64,000 bases of DNA from Pseudomonas sp. PDM18 (GTDB taxonomy: Bacteria; Pseudomonadota; Gammaproteobacteria; Pseudomonadales; Pseudomonadaceae): contig NZ_JACVBX010000022.1 of assembly GCF_014852585.1 (NCBI RefSeq), positions 1-64,000 of the forward strand. The letters run 5' to 3'. Below the pieces are notes generated by a model that did not search any database, was not told the DNA's origin, and saw nothing but the letters and a program-made list of their open reading frames with translations. The first letter of the stretch is position 1; the number at the start of each line of letters is the position of its first letter. Shown in pieces: positions 25,493 to 34,526 of this stretch. The translations under genes were made by a program, and so were the position numbers.

Positions 25493-26713
25493 ATGTTGCT
25501 CATCGCCTTTCTCGGCGGGGCGCTGACCCTGCTCAGCCCCTGCATCCTTCCCGTGCTGCCTTTATTGCTGCAGCGCGCCGGCGGCCCGGCGTGGTCGCCG
25601 TGGGTCACGCTGCTCGGTCTGGCCAGCGGCTTTGCCGTGCTGGCGAGCCTGGCGACCGTCTCCAGCAATTGGGTGATCGCCGCCAGCGAGTGGGGCCGGT
25701 ACTTCGCCCTCGCGCTGCTGTCGGTTTCCGCCGTTGCACTGCTCTGGCCGCGTTTCAGCGACGCACTGGCCAAGCCCTGGGCGTGGATCGGTGATCGTCT
25801 GCACGGCGAATCGCGCCGCTTGCCGCCGGCATTGTCTGCATGGATGCTGGGCTTCGCCGCCGGCCTGCTGTGGGCGCCCTGCGCAGGGCCAGTGCTGGGG
25901 CTGATTCTCTCTGGCGCCATGCTGCAAGGCCCGAGCGCGCAGACCAGCCTGCTGCTGTTCGCCTACGGCCTGGGGAGTGCCTCGGTGCTGGGCGTCGTGC
26001 TCTTCGCCGGCCGCCGGCTGATGCAGCACCTGCGGCCGCGCATGGCCGTTATCGAAGGCCTGCGCCGCGCTACCGGCGTACTCGCCCTGCTGGCCGTGGT
26101 CGGCATCGCTAGCGGCACCAGCGCGCAACTGGCTTCCGGCAGCTCGTCCACACTGGTGAACAGCCTGGAACGCAAGGTCATCGACGGCGTACCTGCGCTC
26201 GTCAGCCAACTGATGCCCGGCGACATGGCCCACGGAGCCGAACGCCTGCCGGACCTCGGCCCGGCTCCGGAGCTGCAAGGTGCGGTGGAATGGATCAACA
26301 GCCCCGAACTGAACCTGCGTGATCTGCGCGGCAAGGTCGTGCTGGTCGACTTCTGGACCTACGACTGCATTAACTGCCAGCACAGCCTGCCGTACGTGAA
26401 TACCTGGGCGAAGAAGTACGCCGACCAGGGACTGGTGGTGATCGGCGTGCACACGCCGGAATACCCGTTCGAGCGCGTGCCGGCCAACGTCCGCGCAGCG
26501 GTGAAGCAACACGACATCCACTATCCGGTGGCGCTGGATAACCAGTACCGCATCTGGAACGCCTTCGCGAACCAGTACTGGCCGGCGCACTACTTCATCG
26601 ACGCCCAGGGGCGGATTCGCCACCTGTCGATCGGCGAGGGAGGGTATGAGGAGCAGGAGCAGGTGATCCAGGCGTTGTTGAAGGAGAGGGATGGGGTGAG
26701 GGCTGGGGCCTGA
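25493..26713 (+). CDS. DipZ-like CcdA-thioredoxin fusion (thiol:disulfide interchange)
   Basis: 406-aa protein. The N-terminal CcdA/DsbD-beta domain (about residues 1-235) has six or more membrane segments. Its redox cysteines are in LLSPCILPVLPLL (near 17) and LLWAPCAGPVLGL (near 129). The C-terminal periplasmic TlpA/thioredoxin-like domain (about 250-400) has a CINC active site (C292/C295) in DFWTYDCINCQHSLP and the cis-Pro region YWPAHYFIDAQG. It would carry reducing power from the cytosol to periplasmic thiols. The domain order is that of DipZ, not DsbD. It could keep precursor cysteines or copper-stressed proteins reduced (inference). Confidence 0.92.
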   Translation: MLLIAFLGGALTLLSPCILPVLPLLLQRAGGPAWSPWVTLLGLASGFAVLASLATVSSNWVIAASEWGRYFALALLSVSAVALLWPRFSDALAKPWAWIGDRLHGESRRLPPALSAWMLGFAAGLLWAPCAGPVLGLILSGAMLQGPSAQTSLLLFAYGLGSASVLGVVLFAGRRLMQHLRPRMAVIEGLRRATGVLALLAVVGIASGTSAQLASGSSSTLVNSLERKVIDGVPALVSQLMPGDMAHGAERLPDLGPAPELQGAVEWINSPELNLRDLRGKVVLVDFWTYDCINCQHSLPYVNTWAKKYADQGLVVIGVHTPEYPFERVPANVRAAVKQHDIHYPVALDNQYRIWNAFANQYWPAHYFIDAQGRIRHLSIGEGGYEEQEQVIQALLKERDGVRAGA

Positions 26714-26876
26714 GTGAGCGAAGGGGCGGGTGGTGCATCCGTCTCTTTTCTCTTTGGCGAACAGGTTCCAAGAAATGCCATGCCGGGCTTGGTTTAAATT
26801 CAGACCGAATTCAGGCTATAGTGTTCAGGCCGAGGGCGCCCTGGACTGACGCTCTTCACCACCGGAGGAATGTCTC

Positions 26877-27128
26877 ATGCGTGTCGAGACTATTAGTTAC
26901 CTGAAACGCCATGCTGCCGACTTGGACCTGAGCGAGCCCATGGTCGTTACGCAGAATGGTGTGCCTGCCTATGTTGTCGAGTCCTACGCCGAGCGACAGC
27001 TGCGCGACGAGGCGATTGCCTTGGTCAAGCTCCTGGCCATGGGATCGCGGCAGTATGCCGACGGTAAGCACTGCTCAGCTGACGATCTGAAGGCCCGGCT
27101 TGCCAAAAGGTTCTCGCAGCCTGACTGA
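26877..27128 (+). CDS. Type II antitoxin (Phd/YefM-RelB-like)
   Basis: 83-aa protein. The N-terminal fold ([38 protein letters not shown]) matches the Phd/YefM DNA-binding dimer domain, and a charged C-terminal tail should wrap the toxin. A consensus ribosome site (GGAGGAATGTCTC) precedes it. It is followed after 9 bases by a RelE/ParE-type gene. Expected to repress its own promoter together with the toxin. Confidence 0.88.
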   Translation: MRVETISYLKRHAADLDLSEPMVVTQNGVPAYVVESYAERQLRDEAIALVKLLAMGSRQYADGKHCSADDLKARLAKRFSQPD

Positions 27129-27137
27129 GGATCGATC

Positions 27138-27485
27138 GTGTCCGAGTTGGTCGCTCGATTTACCCATACTGCAGAGCAAAGCATCCAGGATCAGATTCAT
27201 CATCTGGTTCCTTTCATAGGGCAACAGAGTGCACTGGATTCGCTGCTCGAACTGATCGTCGAGGTGGAAGAGAAGCTACCGCAAGCGCCGGTTGGTTACC
27301 CGGTCAGTGAGCAGGCCAGTCTTCTGGGGGTGCTTCATTACCGCGAGTTCAATACGGGGCCATACCGGGTGTTCTATGAACTGCATGAGCACCGGCGCGA
27401 GATCGCAGTCATTCTGGTTTTGCGGCAGAAGCAGAGTGTCCAGCAGCAATTGATTCGGTACTGCCTTGTCGGGCCCTTTGAATAG
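27138..27485 (+). CDS. Type II toxin, RelE/ParE superfamily
   Basis: 115-aa protein with the family pattern [17 protein letters not shown], then [46 protein letters not shown] start at 27138, 9 bases after the antitoxin stop. It could be a ribosome-dependent mRNase or a gyrase poison; sequence alone does not decide. Chromosomal, about 2 kb from the integrated element but outside its left att site. Confidence 0.88.
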   Translation: MSELVARFTHTAEQSIQDQIHHLVPFIGQQSALDSLLELIVEVEEKLPQAPVGYPVSEQASLLGVLHYREFNTGPYRVFYELHEHRREIAVILVLRQKQSVQQQLIRYCLVGPFE

Positions 27486-27489
27486 GCTG

Positions 27490-29367
27490 TCAGCTCACGA
27501 CTTGATTCCGCCCCTGCTTTTTTGCTTCATATAGCGCCGCATCAGCCCTTGCCACCAGCGCCTCGGCAGAGGCTTCCTGCCCCGGCAACGCTGCTGCAAT
27601 GCCGATGCTCACACTCACCCGCCCCAACGGCGAAAGCTCGTGGGGCAGGGCGAGGGCTTCCACCGCCTGCAGCAGCTTGTTCGCCATTCCACGCACTCCG
27701 GTGAGGTCGGTCATCGGCGCGAAGAAGACGAACTCTTCACCGCCATATCGCGCCACCAGATCGGTCGAGCGGCTGACCGTCGTCGCCAGCGCCTGGGCAA
27801 TTTCGCGCAGGCAGGCGTCGCCGGCCAGGTGGCCGTAGTGGTCGTTGAAGCGCTTGAACCAGTCCACATCGACTACCGCCAGCGCCAGGGACTCGCCAGA
27901 GCGACGCGCATGAACCCATTCCTGTTCCAGCACCTGATCGAAGCGGCGGCGGTTGGCGATGCCGGTAAGGGCGTCGGTCAGGCTCATGGCTTCCAGCTGG
28001 TTGTTCAGCTCGCGCAGCTCATCGGTGCGCTCGGCGACGCGCAGCTCCAGTTCGTGCTCGGAGGTGCGCAGGTTATCCACAAGCTGCTGCTGGGTGCGGA
28101 TCAACTCCTCCTGCACCCGCGTCTTCTCCCGGCGCATCACGTTGAAGCGGTCGGCGAGGGCAAAGGCCAGCACGATCATCTCCATCGCCGAGCCCAGTTG
28201 CAGGCCGTCCACGGTGAACAGATTGGTCGGCACGATGCCCATGGCGCGCAGTGAGGTCATCGCCCCGCCCAGCATCAGCAGCGCGAAGGCGGCGAGGAAG
28301 AAGAACGCACTGCGCTGGCGCTTGAAGGCGCAGATGATGGCCGCCGCCAGCAGCACCACTGCAGTTGCGAAATTCAGCATTATCCCGGCGCGAGAGACAT
28401 ACGGCAGTGCGAACGCATAGGCGACCAGGCTGAGCAGGTACAGCACGATCATCCCGCGCAGCACCCAGTCCAGGCGCGGCAGGATGCGCTCGAGCTGCAT
28501 CATCCGCCGCGCGAATAACAACAGTGCAGCGAGGGCCAGCGACACGCCGGAGTAATAGACGATGTTCGAGTTGAGCGGCACGGCGAAGATCGCCCAATCC
28601 GGAGCCAAGCCGTTCTTGATTGCCAGCGCCGAGGCCGTGCAGCCGACGAAGGCCACGTAGAGCAGATAGATCGGGTCGCGCAGCGCGAACAGCAGCATCA
28701 GGTTGAAAAGGATCATCGCCATGGCGATGCCGAAGTACCACGCCTTGCCTGTGTAATCGTCGCGCTCATAGGCGTGGAACACCTTCACCGGCCACAGCTG
28801 CAGCGGCACCAGCAAGCCGATGCTCGACTCCACACGCAGGTACACCACCTGCTCGGACTGCGCCGACAGGTTCAGCGGAAAGACGAAATTACGATTCGGG
28901 TAGACCTTGCTCGACTGCGGCACATCGCTGCCGGTGTTGATGGTTCTGTACGAACCATCCGCCTGCGGGATGTTCGCCTGCACATGGGAAACGCGCGGGT
29001 TTTCCACCACCAGCAAGCGCTGCAACGGCGCGTCACTGGAGTTTTTCAGCTGCAGCTTCAACCAGAACGCCGAGCGGGTGAACCCCATCGCCAACGCACT
29101 GCCTGGCGGCTGGTCGCCCTTGAAGCGCGCCTGCTGCTCGGGGGATTGCACGTCCGCCAGCGTCAGATTGCCGGTTGGGTCCTCAAGGACGGACACGTAG
29201 GTGGTTAGTGTCAGCGGCTGCGTGGTGACGCTGGCAGCGTCGACCATCTGATCGGCCCAGGCTGGGCAGAGCAACAGAAGAAGGAGAGGGAGCAGAAGCC
29301 AGGACAGGAATTGCCGGTGCGGGGCGAGGGCGGGCATGCGGCGGGTCCGGGGATGTAGGTGTGCCAC
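27490..29367 (-). CDS. 7TM-DISM diguanylate cyclase
   Basis: 625-aa inner-membrane c-di-GMP synthase. A signal sequence (LLLPLLLLLLCPAWA) leads a periplasmic 7TMR-DISMED2 domain (about 45-190), a carbohydrate-like sensor fold. Seven membrane segments follow (about 200-400), then a coiled linker (REKTRVQEELIRTQQQLVDN) and a GGDEF domain. The active site is GGEEF at 542-546, and the RSTD inhibitory site at 533-536 stands five residues earlier, so both synthesis and feedback look intact. NicD of P. aeruginosa has this architecture. The start may be GTG at 29367 or ATG at 29337; neither has a strong ribosome site. Confidence 0.93.
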   Translation of the reverse strand: MAHLHPRTRRMPALAPHRQFLSWLLLPLLLLLLCPAWADQMVDAASVTTQPLTLTTYVSVLEDPTGNLTLADVQSPEQQARFKGDQPPGSALAMGFTRSAFWLKLQLKNSSDAPLQRLLVVENPRVSHVQANIPQADGSYRTINTGSDVPQSSKVYPNRNFVFPLNLSAQSEQVVYLRVESSIGLLVPLQLWPVKVFHAYERDDYTGKAWYFGIAMAMILFNLMLLFALRDPIYLLYVAFVGCTASALAIKNGLAPDWAIFAVPLNSNIVYYSGVSLALAALLLFARRMMQLERILPRLDWVLRGMIVLYLLSLVAYAFALPYVSRAGIMLNFATAVVLLAAAIICAFKRQRSAFFFLAAFALLMLGGAMTSLRAMGIVPTNLFTVDGLQLGSAMEMIVLAFALADRFNVMRREKTRVQEELIRTQQQLVDNLRTSEHELELRVAERTDELRELNNQLEAMSLTDALTGIANRRRFDQVLEQEWVHARRSGESLALAVVDVDWFKRFNDHYGHLAGDACLREIAQALATTVSRSTDLVARYGGEEFVFFAPMTDLTGVRGMANKLLQAVEALALPHELSPLGRVSVSIGIAAALPGQEASAEALVARADAALYEAKKQGRNQVVS

Positions 29368-29405
29368 GGAGTTTACAAGACACGCTTTGGTGACGCCAAA
29401 AACAC

Positions 29406-29440
29406 AAAAGCCCCCGGCAATTCAGGTTGCCGGGGGCTTA
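29406..29440 (-). terminator. Terminator, probably of the tRNA-Gly transcript before integration
   Basis: AGCCCCCGGCAA-TTCAGG-TTGCCGGGGGCT hairpin with a U-run on the minus strand. It adjoins the 3'-tRNA remnant at 29450, so it is probably the native terminator displaced from the tRNA gene by the insertion. Confidence 0.8.
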
Positions 29441-29449
29441 TGTTTGGGA

Positions 29450-29479
29450 TTCTGGAGCGGGCGAAGGGAATCGAACCCT
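29450..29479. other. Left attachment site (tRNA-Gly 3' duplication)
   Basis: 30 bases, TTCTGGAGCGGGCGAAGGGA followed by ATCGAACCCT, identical to 38431-38460, where they form the 3' end of an intact tRNA. This copy lacks the rest of the tRNA. Confidence 0.92.
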
Positions 29480-29916
29480 TGAGAACAGTGCTTTGATGCA
29501 TCGCTATGTGTGCCAATGCTACTGCTTCCGTCCCTTCGGTGACTCGTTCCGTGCCTTTCTGTGCCATTGATTTCGACACATTTTCGACAAGTGTCGGATG
29601 ACCGCAATCGGGCAGAAACGGACACGCGCTATTCCCAGAATAGTACATAGCATGACGCTGAATGCGGACTAATACTTCGAGATGTCGGTGCCGAAGACGC
29701 TTGAATTCGTGCTGGCGAACACCGGCATCGTGGTCTCGGATCGTGTCCGCGTGGGGGATAGAGCGTTGCCGCTTCTACTCCAGTACTCCAGACATGTTCA
29801 CCTGCGCTGGCAACGGCGGCAATCTAGCGCTGTACACCACCTCCATTCGCGACTACATGCAGAACCGCCCAGCTGAGGACGAGTGGGCAGTGCGACGAAA
29901 ACGATCTCGAAGCTCC
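29480..29916. other. Element left end: arm-type repeats and a possible decayed gene
   Basis: Two TTTCGACA repeats (29571-29578 and 29582-29589) match one near the other end (38358), as expected for integrase arm sites. From 29682 a frame reads SVPKTLEFVLANTGIVVSD and seems to continue after a frame change as MFTCAGNGGNLALYTTSIRDYMQ (from about 29792). It may be a frameshifted remnant of a small gene; I do not recognise it. Confidence 0.4.
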
Positions 29917-30849
29917 TTACTTGACCAACGCCTTTCCGCTTATGACTTTGCCATCGGCTGACATCACTGGGAAATCTAAGCCGGGCGCGTACACCTGGCG
30001 GTAAACCGACCCCAACATTGCAGAGTTGAGACTGGCCACAATAGTTCGTGTCGCCCCCATCTCCGCTTGACGCTCAGAAAACTGCCCGAGGAGGGAGACA
30101 TGCTTCGAAACGGGGAAGTAGAGGTAGGTCTTGTCTAAGCCAAAGCCCGGAGACCTGCGGTAGAAGGCGGGGATCTTTTCCGGCTCCTCAAACTCCAGTA
30201 CGACCGGACGATCAGTAGTAATGAAGGAGCCGCTGTCATTATCGGAGCGAATCAGAGACCAGTTGCGTGCCGAAAGCAGAGGGACAATGGTCTGGAGCAT
30301 GCCCATTTCCATTCGAATGTGATGCTCCCTCGCCACTTGGATTGTGTATGCCTTGCTCTCATGGAAACGTTTTACATCTTCGTAAGTGACGCTATCGAGG
30401 ACTTTTCCCCCACTCGCTCGCAAATCTTCGATTTGAGAATCCCAGCGTTCTTTCGAGTCCAAGCTGAGATCCATCATCTGCTCAATGATCTGTGCTTGAA
30501 ATGCACGCATCTGCTCGCGCCGCTGCGGTGAGCGCACCGCAAGCAGTCCGATGAGATGTAGGACGATTTCCCGCCTTTCTCCTGAGAAATCCTCCCCTTC
30601 GACTAAGGCCTTTATCGCTGTTGCGGCTTCTCCTTCAAAATCAGCTAGCGATTTTTCAAGGATGTTCTGGTCAACGCCTTCAGCGTCTATCCTGTTGAAG
30701 TCGCGTATCCCGCCGACATTCCTCGGCTTCGTTTCGAAGTGGGTCCCATCCGCGACGTTTATGACCCTAAGGTTTGATTTCTTACCCCCGTTATTGGTGA
30801 AGCCTCGGAGATAGCATTGCGAGAGAAAGTGATGATGCCTTGCCGTCAT
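29917..30849 (-). CDS. DUF4238 protein
   Basis: 310-aa protein with the DUF4238 start HHFLSQCYLRGFTNNGGKKSNLRVI, followed by a helical middle (LHLIGLLAVRSPQRREQMRAF) and late FITTDRPVVLEF and YFPVSKHVSLLGQF. The family is widespread on mobile elements and next to defence genes but has no assigned activity. The conserved N-terminal His-His...Gln-Cys-Tyr-Leu set could be catalytic (inference). Single gene at the left end of the element, GC content nearer the chromosome than its neighbours. Confidence 0.75.
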   Translation of the reverse strand: MTARHHHFLSQCYLRGFTNNGGKKSNLRVINVADGTHFETKPRNVGGIRDFNRIDAEGVDQNILEKSLADFEGEAATAIKALVEGEDFSGERREIVLHLIGLLAVRSPQRREQMRAFQAQIIEQMMDLSLDSKERWDSQIEDLRASGGKVLDSVTYEDVKRFHESKAYTIQVAREHHIRMEMGMLQTIVPLLSARNWSLIRSDNDSGSFITTDRPVVLEFEEPEKIPAFYRRSPGFGLDKTYLYFPVSKHVSLLGQFSERQAEMGATRTIVASLNSAMLGSVYRQVYAPGLDFPVMSADGKVISGKALVK

Positions 30850-31080
30850 GCAACCCCCTGGATGCGAGTGTCCTGAGCCAATCTCAACCGAGCTAGCTAC
30901 GACAGAATATTAGGCAGCTTCGCGTAGTTTTAGAAATCGCGGCTCAGCGTCCACTCCAGCTATTTCCCCTCTCGGAAGGATCCGTTAAGCCGTCAATGCC
31001 GTTTCTCCGTAGGAGCAGCAATCGGCCAGTAGCAGACGTGCCAAGAGCGATAAATCCTTGCTTTGTAGGAGTGGCCGTGC

Positions 31081-32277
31081 TCAGCATTTTAGATGTAATT
31101 CGCTTAGCTTTTCTGACAGCAAAGAAATTGGGTCATGCCCTATTGCTAGTAAGTCAATAAGTCTGATCAAATCATTCTCGTCTAGTACAATTATCTCATC
31201 ATGCTTGCTAAGCATTCTATAGAGTATGTGGGTTTTTGCATTTTCTTTAACTCCTTTTCGGCTGATTATTATCCCGAAACTTCCAAATCTTGGTTGCTCT
31301 TGGATATAACTAAAAAACGTATCTAGGTCATTGGTGGCGAGGGGCTTCTCATAGTTTTTGGCGTCGAATAGTATATATTTTACGCCGCTTTTCCTAAGGT
31401 CGGCTAACCATGGGTGTTTGGGAGAGATATTATCTATTATGAAGTCTCTGCGACGAACTCCTTGGTGGGTAGGGACTTGTTTACGTAGTTTTAAGTTGTC
31501 ATAGGCTGAGGAGAAAATATAGGCCAGAATTTCTTCGCAGATGCTCTCAAATGCTAATCCGTCACTTAATGGCGTTTCAATTAGTCTTTTTTTCAGTAGG
31601 TAGGGCGTGGAGTCTTCTCCGGGATTCAGAGTTTCTATTATGTTTAGAATGGTTGATGTTTTTTTAACGCCAAGCGCCTTCTTGTAAATGAAGTCGCTGT
31701 GGGTGAACGCTGGAGGGATTGAGAGGGCTGAAATTAAGTTGTAGCGATTAAAAGATGTTTTGTGTGTTTTGCAGAAATAAGTTATGTTTCCGATATGGTC
31801 TGGTTTGTATGAAAAATTATCTACGTCGAAGTCGTCGGAAAAAAATATTAAGGAGTTTTCCTTAAGGGTCGTAGCGAAAATCCCACTTGTTGTATCGAAT
31901 TTTATTGAGCTGTACTTTATAATTGTATGGTCTTCTTTTCCTTCTATGCTGAAGTGCTTGTAAAGTGCTGATATAGATTGTAGGAAGTATGAGGCTAAAT
32001 CTCTGTAGCTTAATAAGTCGGCGACAAGGTATAAGAAGGCGTATCTGGCTAGCTCTATTGCGTACGGTTCTACGTGAGGAGTGTTAGTGGATATGGTGAT
32101 TATTTCTGTTTTGTTTCCTTCTGAATCTGTGTGAGATAGTGTGTGTTTGTGTTGATTGGTGCTGCCTTCTTGGAATGAGTAGATTAGTTCGAGGCTTTGG
32201 AGGAATGCCTTCTGCTTTGGTATGAGTTTAATAAGTGATTTTCTAATTGAGTTGAATTTTTCTGATTCGATTTTCAC
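31081..32277 (-). CDS. Putative PD-(D/E)XK nuclease-like effector
   Basis: 398-aa AT-rich protein without signal peptide. The N-terminal 260 residues are helical and of unknown family. The C-terminal domain has a restriction-endonuclease-like pattern: D278 in RRRDFIIDN, then D305-A-K307 in VKYILFDAKNY (D-x26-D-x-K), and GIIISRKG as a following strand. This resembles type IV/Mrr-like or Card1-like nucleases and is consistent with DNA or RNA cleavage, but I infer this from motif only. It overlaps the upstream 2-TM gene by 4 bases, so the two are a unit. Confidence 0.6.
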   Translation of the reverse strand: MKIESEKFNSIRKSLIKLIPKQKAFLQSLELIYSFQEGSTNQHKHTLSHTDSEGNKTEIITISTNTPHVEPYAIELARYAFLYLVADLLSYRDLASYFLQSISALYKHFSIEGKEDHTIIKYSSIKFDTTSGIFATTLKENSLIFFSDDFDVDNFSYKPDHIGNITYFCKTHKTSFNRYNLISALSIPPAFTHSDFIYKKALGVKKTSTILNIIETLNPGEDSTPYLLKKRLIETPLSDGLAFESICEEILAYIFSSAYDNLKLRKQVPTHQGVRRRDFIIDNISPKHPWLADLRKSGVKYILFDAKNYEKPLATNDLDTFFSYIQEQPRFGSFGIIISRKGVKENAKTHILYRMLSKHDEIIVLDENDLIRLIDLLAIGHDPISLLSEKLSELHLKC

Positions 32278-33101
32278 TGATTCTTCTCATTTTGTTTGAA
32301 TATGTGCTCCTCCAGAGTTTGGCGCTCACGTTGCCGATCCTCGTCCGTAAAGGAGTTTACATCTATACGGCCATTGTTCCCTCTCGTTAACGACTCTACC
32401 CATTTTGCAATCTTTTCAATGTTAGTCGCAATTTTGTAATTGGGAGATCCGCCACCGATTTCAATTACACCTCGGAATGAGGACATGTCAATTAAGATTA
32501 TGTCTTTGTATGGGGTGTCTTGCATGTCTGTATAGCTTATTTCTATTGAGAACTTCGTGGAGAATACTGCTTCTTCTCCAATTTCCGAGAGGACGTCTAG
32601 AAAGCTGAAAACAAAAGTTTTATAGACCTGTTCTATTCCTAGGTGCGAAATTCCATTTGAGATTGCGCCAAGTCCAAGGATGCTGTTAATTATTGGATTT
32701 TTAGTGGGTTCGTTATTGTTTCTGTGCTGGTTTATTATTTTGAATTTTATGTTTTTAGCAATCCCTCTCCCGTAGTTTGCTATTTTTAGTTCGATGAAGT
32801 GTATGCCTACAATACTGTGGGTCAGAGAGAGGTCTATGTGTGGTCTTATGCTCTCTCGCTGCATCTCTGCGATCTGCTGATTCTGAGCGGCGCGTAAGTA
32901 CCAGGTTTCTTTCGCAAGAATAAAGGTAAGCACAGCTATTGCGGCAGTAGCAATGGCGGATATCCACGATGAAATAGAGTCAGCAGTTAGCGTGAGTTCA
33001 GTTTGAAGAGAGTTTGCTAATACCATTCCAGCCATGAATGCCATTGGCAGTAGTAATGCTAATATTACTATTGCTAGTATTTTGCTGTTTTCATTTTTCA
33101 T
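32274..33101 (-). CDS. Two-TM membrane protein, partner of the nuclease-like protein
   Basis: 275-aa protein. Two N-terminal membrane helices (about 8-30 and 42-63) are followed by a short coiled stretch (ETWYLRAAQNQQIAEMQRES) and a cytosolic beta-rich domain (RPHIDLSLTHSIVGIHFIELKIANYGRGIAKNIKF). This looks like an immunoglobulin-like fold and is common in unassigned 2-TM proteins of phage-defence loci. The charged tail ends KQNEKNQ. AT-rich. Its stop overlaps the nuclease ATG (ATGA). The function is unknown; a membrane-tethered sensor or effector is plausible. Confidence 0.65.
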   Translation of the reverse strand: MKNENSKILAIVILALLLPMAFMAGMVLANSLQTELTLTADSISSWISAIATAAIAVLTFILAKETWYLRAAQNQQIAEMQRESIRPHIDLSLTHSIVGIHFIELKIANYGRGIAKNIKFKIINQHRNNNEPTKNPIINSILGLGAISNGISHLGIEQVYKTFVFSFLDVLSEIGEEAVFSTKFSIEISYTDMQDTPYKDIILIDMSSFRGVIEIGGGSPNYKIATNIEKIAKWVESLTRGNNGRIDVNSFTDEDRQRERQTLEEHIFKQNEKNQ

Positions 33102-33303
33102 GATTTAGATTGCGCCGAGGGTAGCGAGTGTTGATATATAATAATGACATTCCGAGTGGGTTGGGTATCTTTTGGTTTGTCAGATCGCCTCTCAAGACTC
33201 TTCCTTCTCTTTTTATCAACTCCATTTGAATTTCCTTTGCTCTTTCGCCTTTACCGATCCTTTCGCCGGGCAAACCAGCGTCTAGTTACTTCTTTGGTAA
33301 TCG

Positions 33304-33573
33304 CTATCCCGTATGCTGATCGGTCAATTTTGAATTCGCTTCGTCGTATTCGGGACTTGTTTGTCCTATCTCCGGGGCTATATCCCCACAAATAAGCCAC
33401 AGCCGATAACTTGGGAACAGAGCTTGAAGCACCTCTAGTTCCTCAGTGCTCATTCGGACGCTTTTAAAGCGGACGCTGTGCCAGCGTTGGAAACCAATTT
33501 CGCTTTCCTTCACCAGCCTATCCATGCCTGCTTTAGATATTAATGTTCTAGCTCTGCTTTGTATTGATTCCAT
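33304..33573 (-). CDS. Phage-type repressor/HTH regulator
   Basis: 89-aa basic protein (SRARTLISKAGMDRLVKESEIG, then RWHSVRFKSVRMSTEELEVLQALFPSYRLWLICGDIAPE). The YRLWLICG segment after a short helical region recalls small phage-element repressors of the Cro/C type. It is divergent from the excisionase-like gene across a 100-base gap full of palindromes, the standard layout of a lysogeny switch. The start has a weak ribosome site. Confidence 0.6.
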   Translation of the reverse strand: MESIQSRARTLISKAGMDRLVKESEIGFQRWHSVRFKSVRMSTEELEVLQALFPSYRLWLICGDIAPEIGQTSPEYDEANSKLTDQHTG

Positions 33574-33593
33574 AAAGATCTAACAAGGCTCTT

Positions 33594-33651
33594 GTGAAAT
33601 AGTTTCACTGGAAAATATAGTGGCAATACTCCAGTGTAATTATTTCACTGG
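33594..33651. promoter_or_regulatory. Palindromic operators of the element switch
   Basis: GTGAAA-TAG-TTTCAC (33594-33608) is a perfect palindrome. A second site at 33631-33651 has arms CCAGTG and CACTGG around an AT-rich centre and repeats TTTCACTGG. AGTGG also occurs at 33620. The sites lie between the repressor and the excisionase-like gene. Confidence 0.6.
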
Positions 33652-33690
33652 ATATGTTTAGCCATTGGAATGAATAGTGACGGAACAAGC

Positions 33691-33906
33691 ATGGAACTGG
33701 AAGAGCTGAACCCCAGCGCCCTGGTAGGGCCGCAGCAAGATTTGGAGCGCATCGAAAAGTGGGCTGACCGAAACGGCATCAGCTACGGCATCGCCCGGGC
33801 GTGGGTGTACCGGGGCATCCTGCCTTCGGTGAAGCTCGGCAAGCTGCGCGTGGTGAACAGTGCATTGCTCCGCGCCTGGCTGCTGGAACAGGAGTGGACG
33901 GCATGA
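33691..33906 (+). CDS. Excisionase/AlpA-like DNA-binding protein
   Basis: 71-aa protein with a MerR/excisionase-type winged helix: LERIEKWADRNGISYGIARAWVYRGILPSVKLGKLRVVNSALLRAWLLEQ. It would act as Xis and/or early regulator, as XisF-type proteins do in Pf phages. I chose the ATG at 33691 (CGGAACAAGC upstream); an ATG at 33670 would add seven residues. First gene of the rightward replication operon. Confidence 0.75.
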   Translation: MELEELNPSALVGPQQDLERIEKWADRNGISYGIARAWVYRGILPSVKLGKLRVVNSALLRAWLLEQEWTA

Positions 33907-33928
33907 ACGACAGAAAGGGAGAACGACT

Positions 33929-34144
33929 GTGAGCAAGGACAAATGGAATCTGGACCTGTGCGGCATAACCCTCTTCGCGGAGATGTGTGGCGTGACGTAT
34001 GACGAAGCGGCCCAGTGGGCAGAAGACGGCACAGTCCCCAGTATTCAAATGGGGTGCTTCCGCATGATCAACCTCGCCCGTTTCCGCGACGATATGGATC
34101 GCGGAAAAACCATCTTCAGAGCAGGAGGTTACGGCGATGACTAA
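33929..34144 (+). CDS. Small DNA-binding-like protein
   Basis: 71-aa protein starting at GTG 33929 after AAAGGGAGAACGACT. The pattern DLCGITLFAEMCGVTYDEAAQWAEDGTVPSIQMGCFRMINLARFRDD mirrors the excisionase-like gene just before it (helix-turn-helix, then a lysine/arginine-poor wing and a closing helix). It may be a second MerR-like regulator. It overlaps the next gene by 8 bases. Confidence 0.65.
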   Translation: MSKDKWNLDLCGITLFAEMCGVTYDEAAQWAEDGTVPSIQMGCFRMINLARFRDDMDRGKTIFRAGGYGDD

Positions 34145-34526
34145 CTCTCCCATCACCCTGGATGCTCAGAGCGCAGTGCGCTACCTGGGTCAGACCGTAC
34201 TGATGGAAATGGTGTGGGACGAAGAACCGGAGCCCATCTGGCGTTGGGTCCGCGTTGTCGGCGTCGTCCTGCCTGCGGAAGGTCTGCGCGGCGGTCCGCA
34301 CTTCCTCACTCTCAAACTCGGCACAGACAAAGCATTCGCGGATGAAGCGTTCTGGGAAAACATCCGCACGATCCGGGTGATGCGGTACCGCGACCGGCAG
34401 GGTTCCGGCAACGTACTGGGCCGCGTCACCCACCCTGACGACTCGCGCTCAAGGGCCGCGCTCCCGGCTCGTCGGAACAGCTCCACCGTTCCGGCGAACG
34501 GAAGCACGGGCGGAGCGAACCCTTGA
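34137..34526 (+). CDS. Hypothetical protein of the replication operon
   Basis: 129-aa protein. The first 95 residues look like a small beta-barrel ([20 protein letters not shown], then [13 protein letters not shown] and [30 protein letters not shown]). The last 35 are disordered and Ser/Pro/Ala-rich. A single-stranded DNA-binding role would fit the position before rep in a filamentous-phage-type operon, but I see no diagnostic motif. GGAGGTTACGGCG precedes the ATG. Confidence 0.6.
   Translation: MTNSPITLDAQSAVRYLGQTVLMEMVWDEEPEPIWRWVRVVGVVLPAEGLRGGPHFLTLKLGTDKAFADEAFWENIRTIRVMRYRDRQGSGNVLGRVTHPDDSRSRAALPARRNSSTVPANGSTGGANP

Noticed and set aside
33144..33395. 83-codon plus-strand frame between cargo and repressor
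   Set aside because: It overlaps the repressor gene antisense, has no ribosome site and looks like translated AT-rich non-coding DNA.
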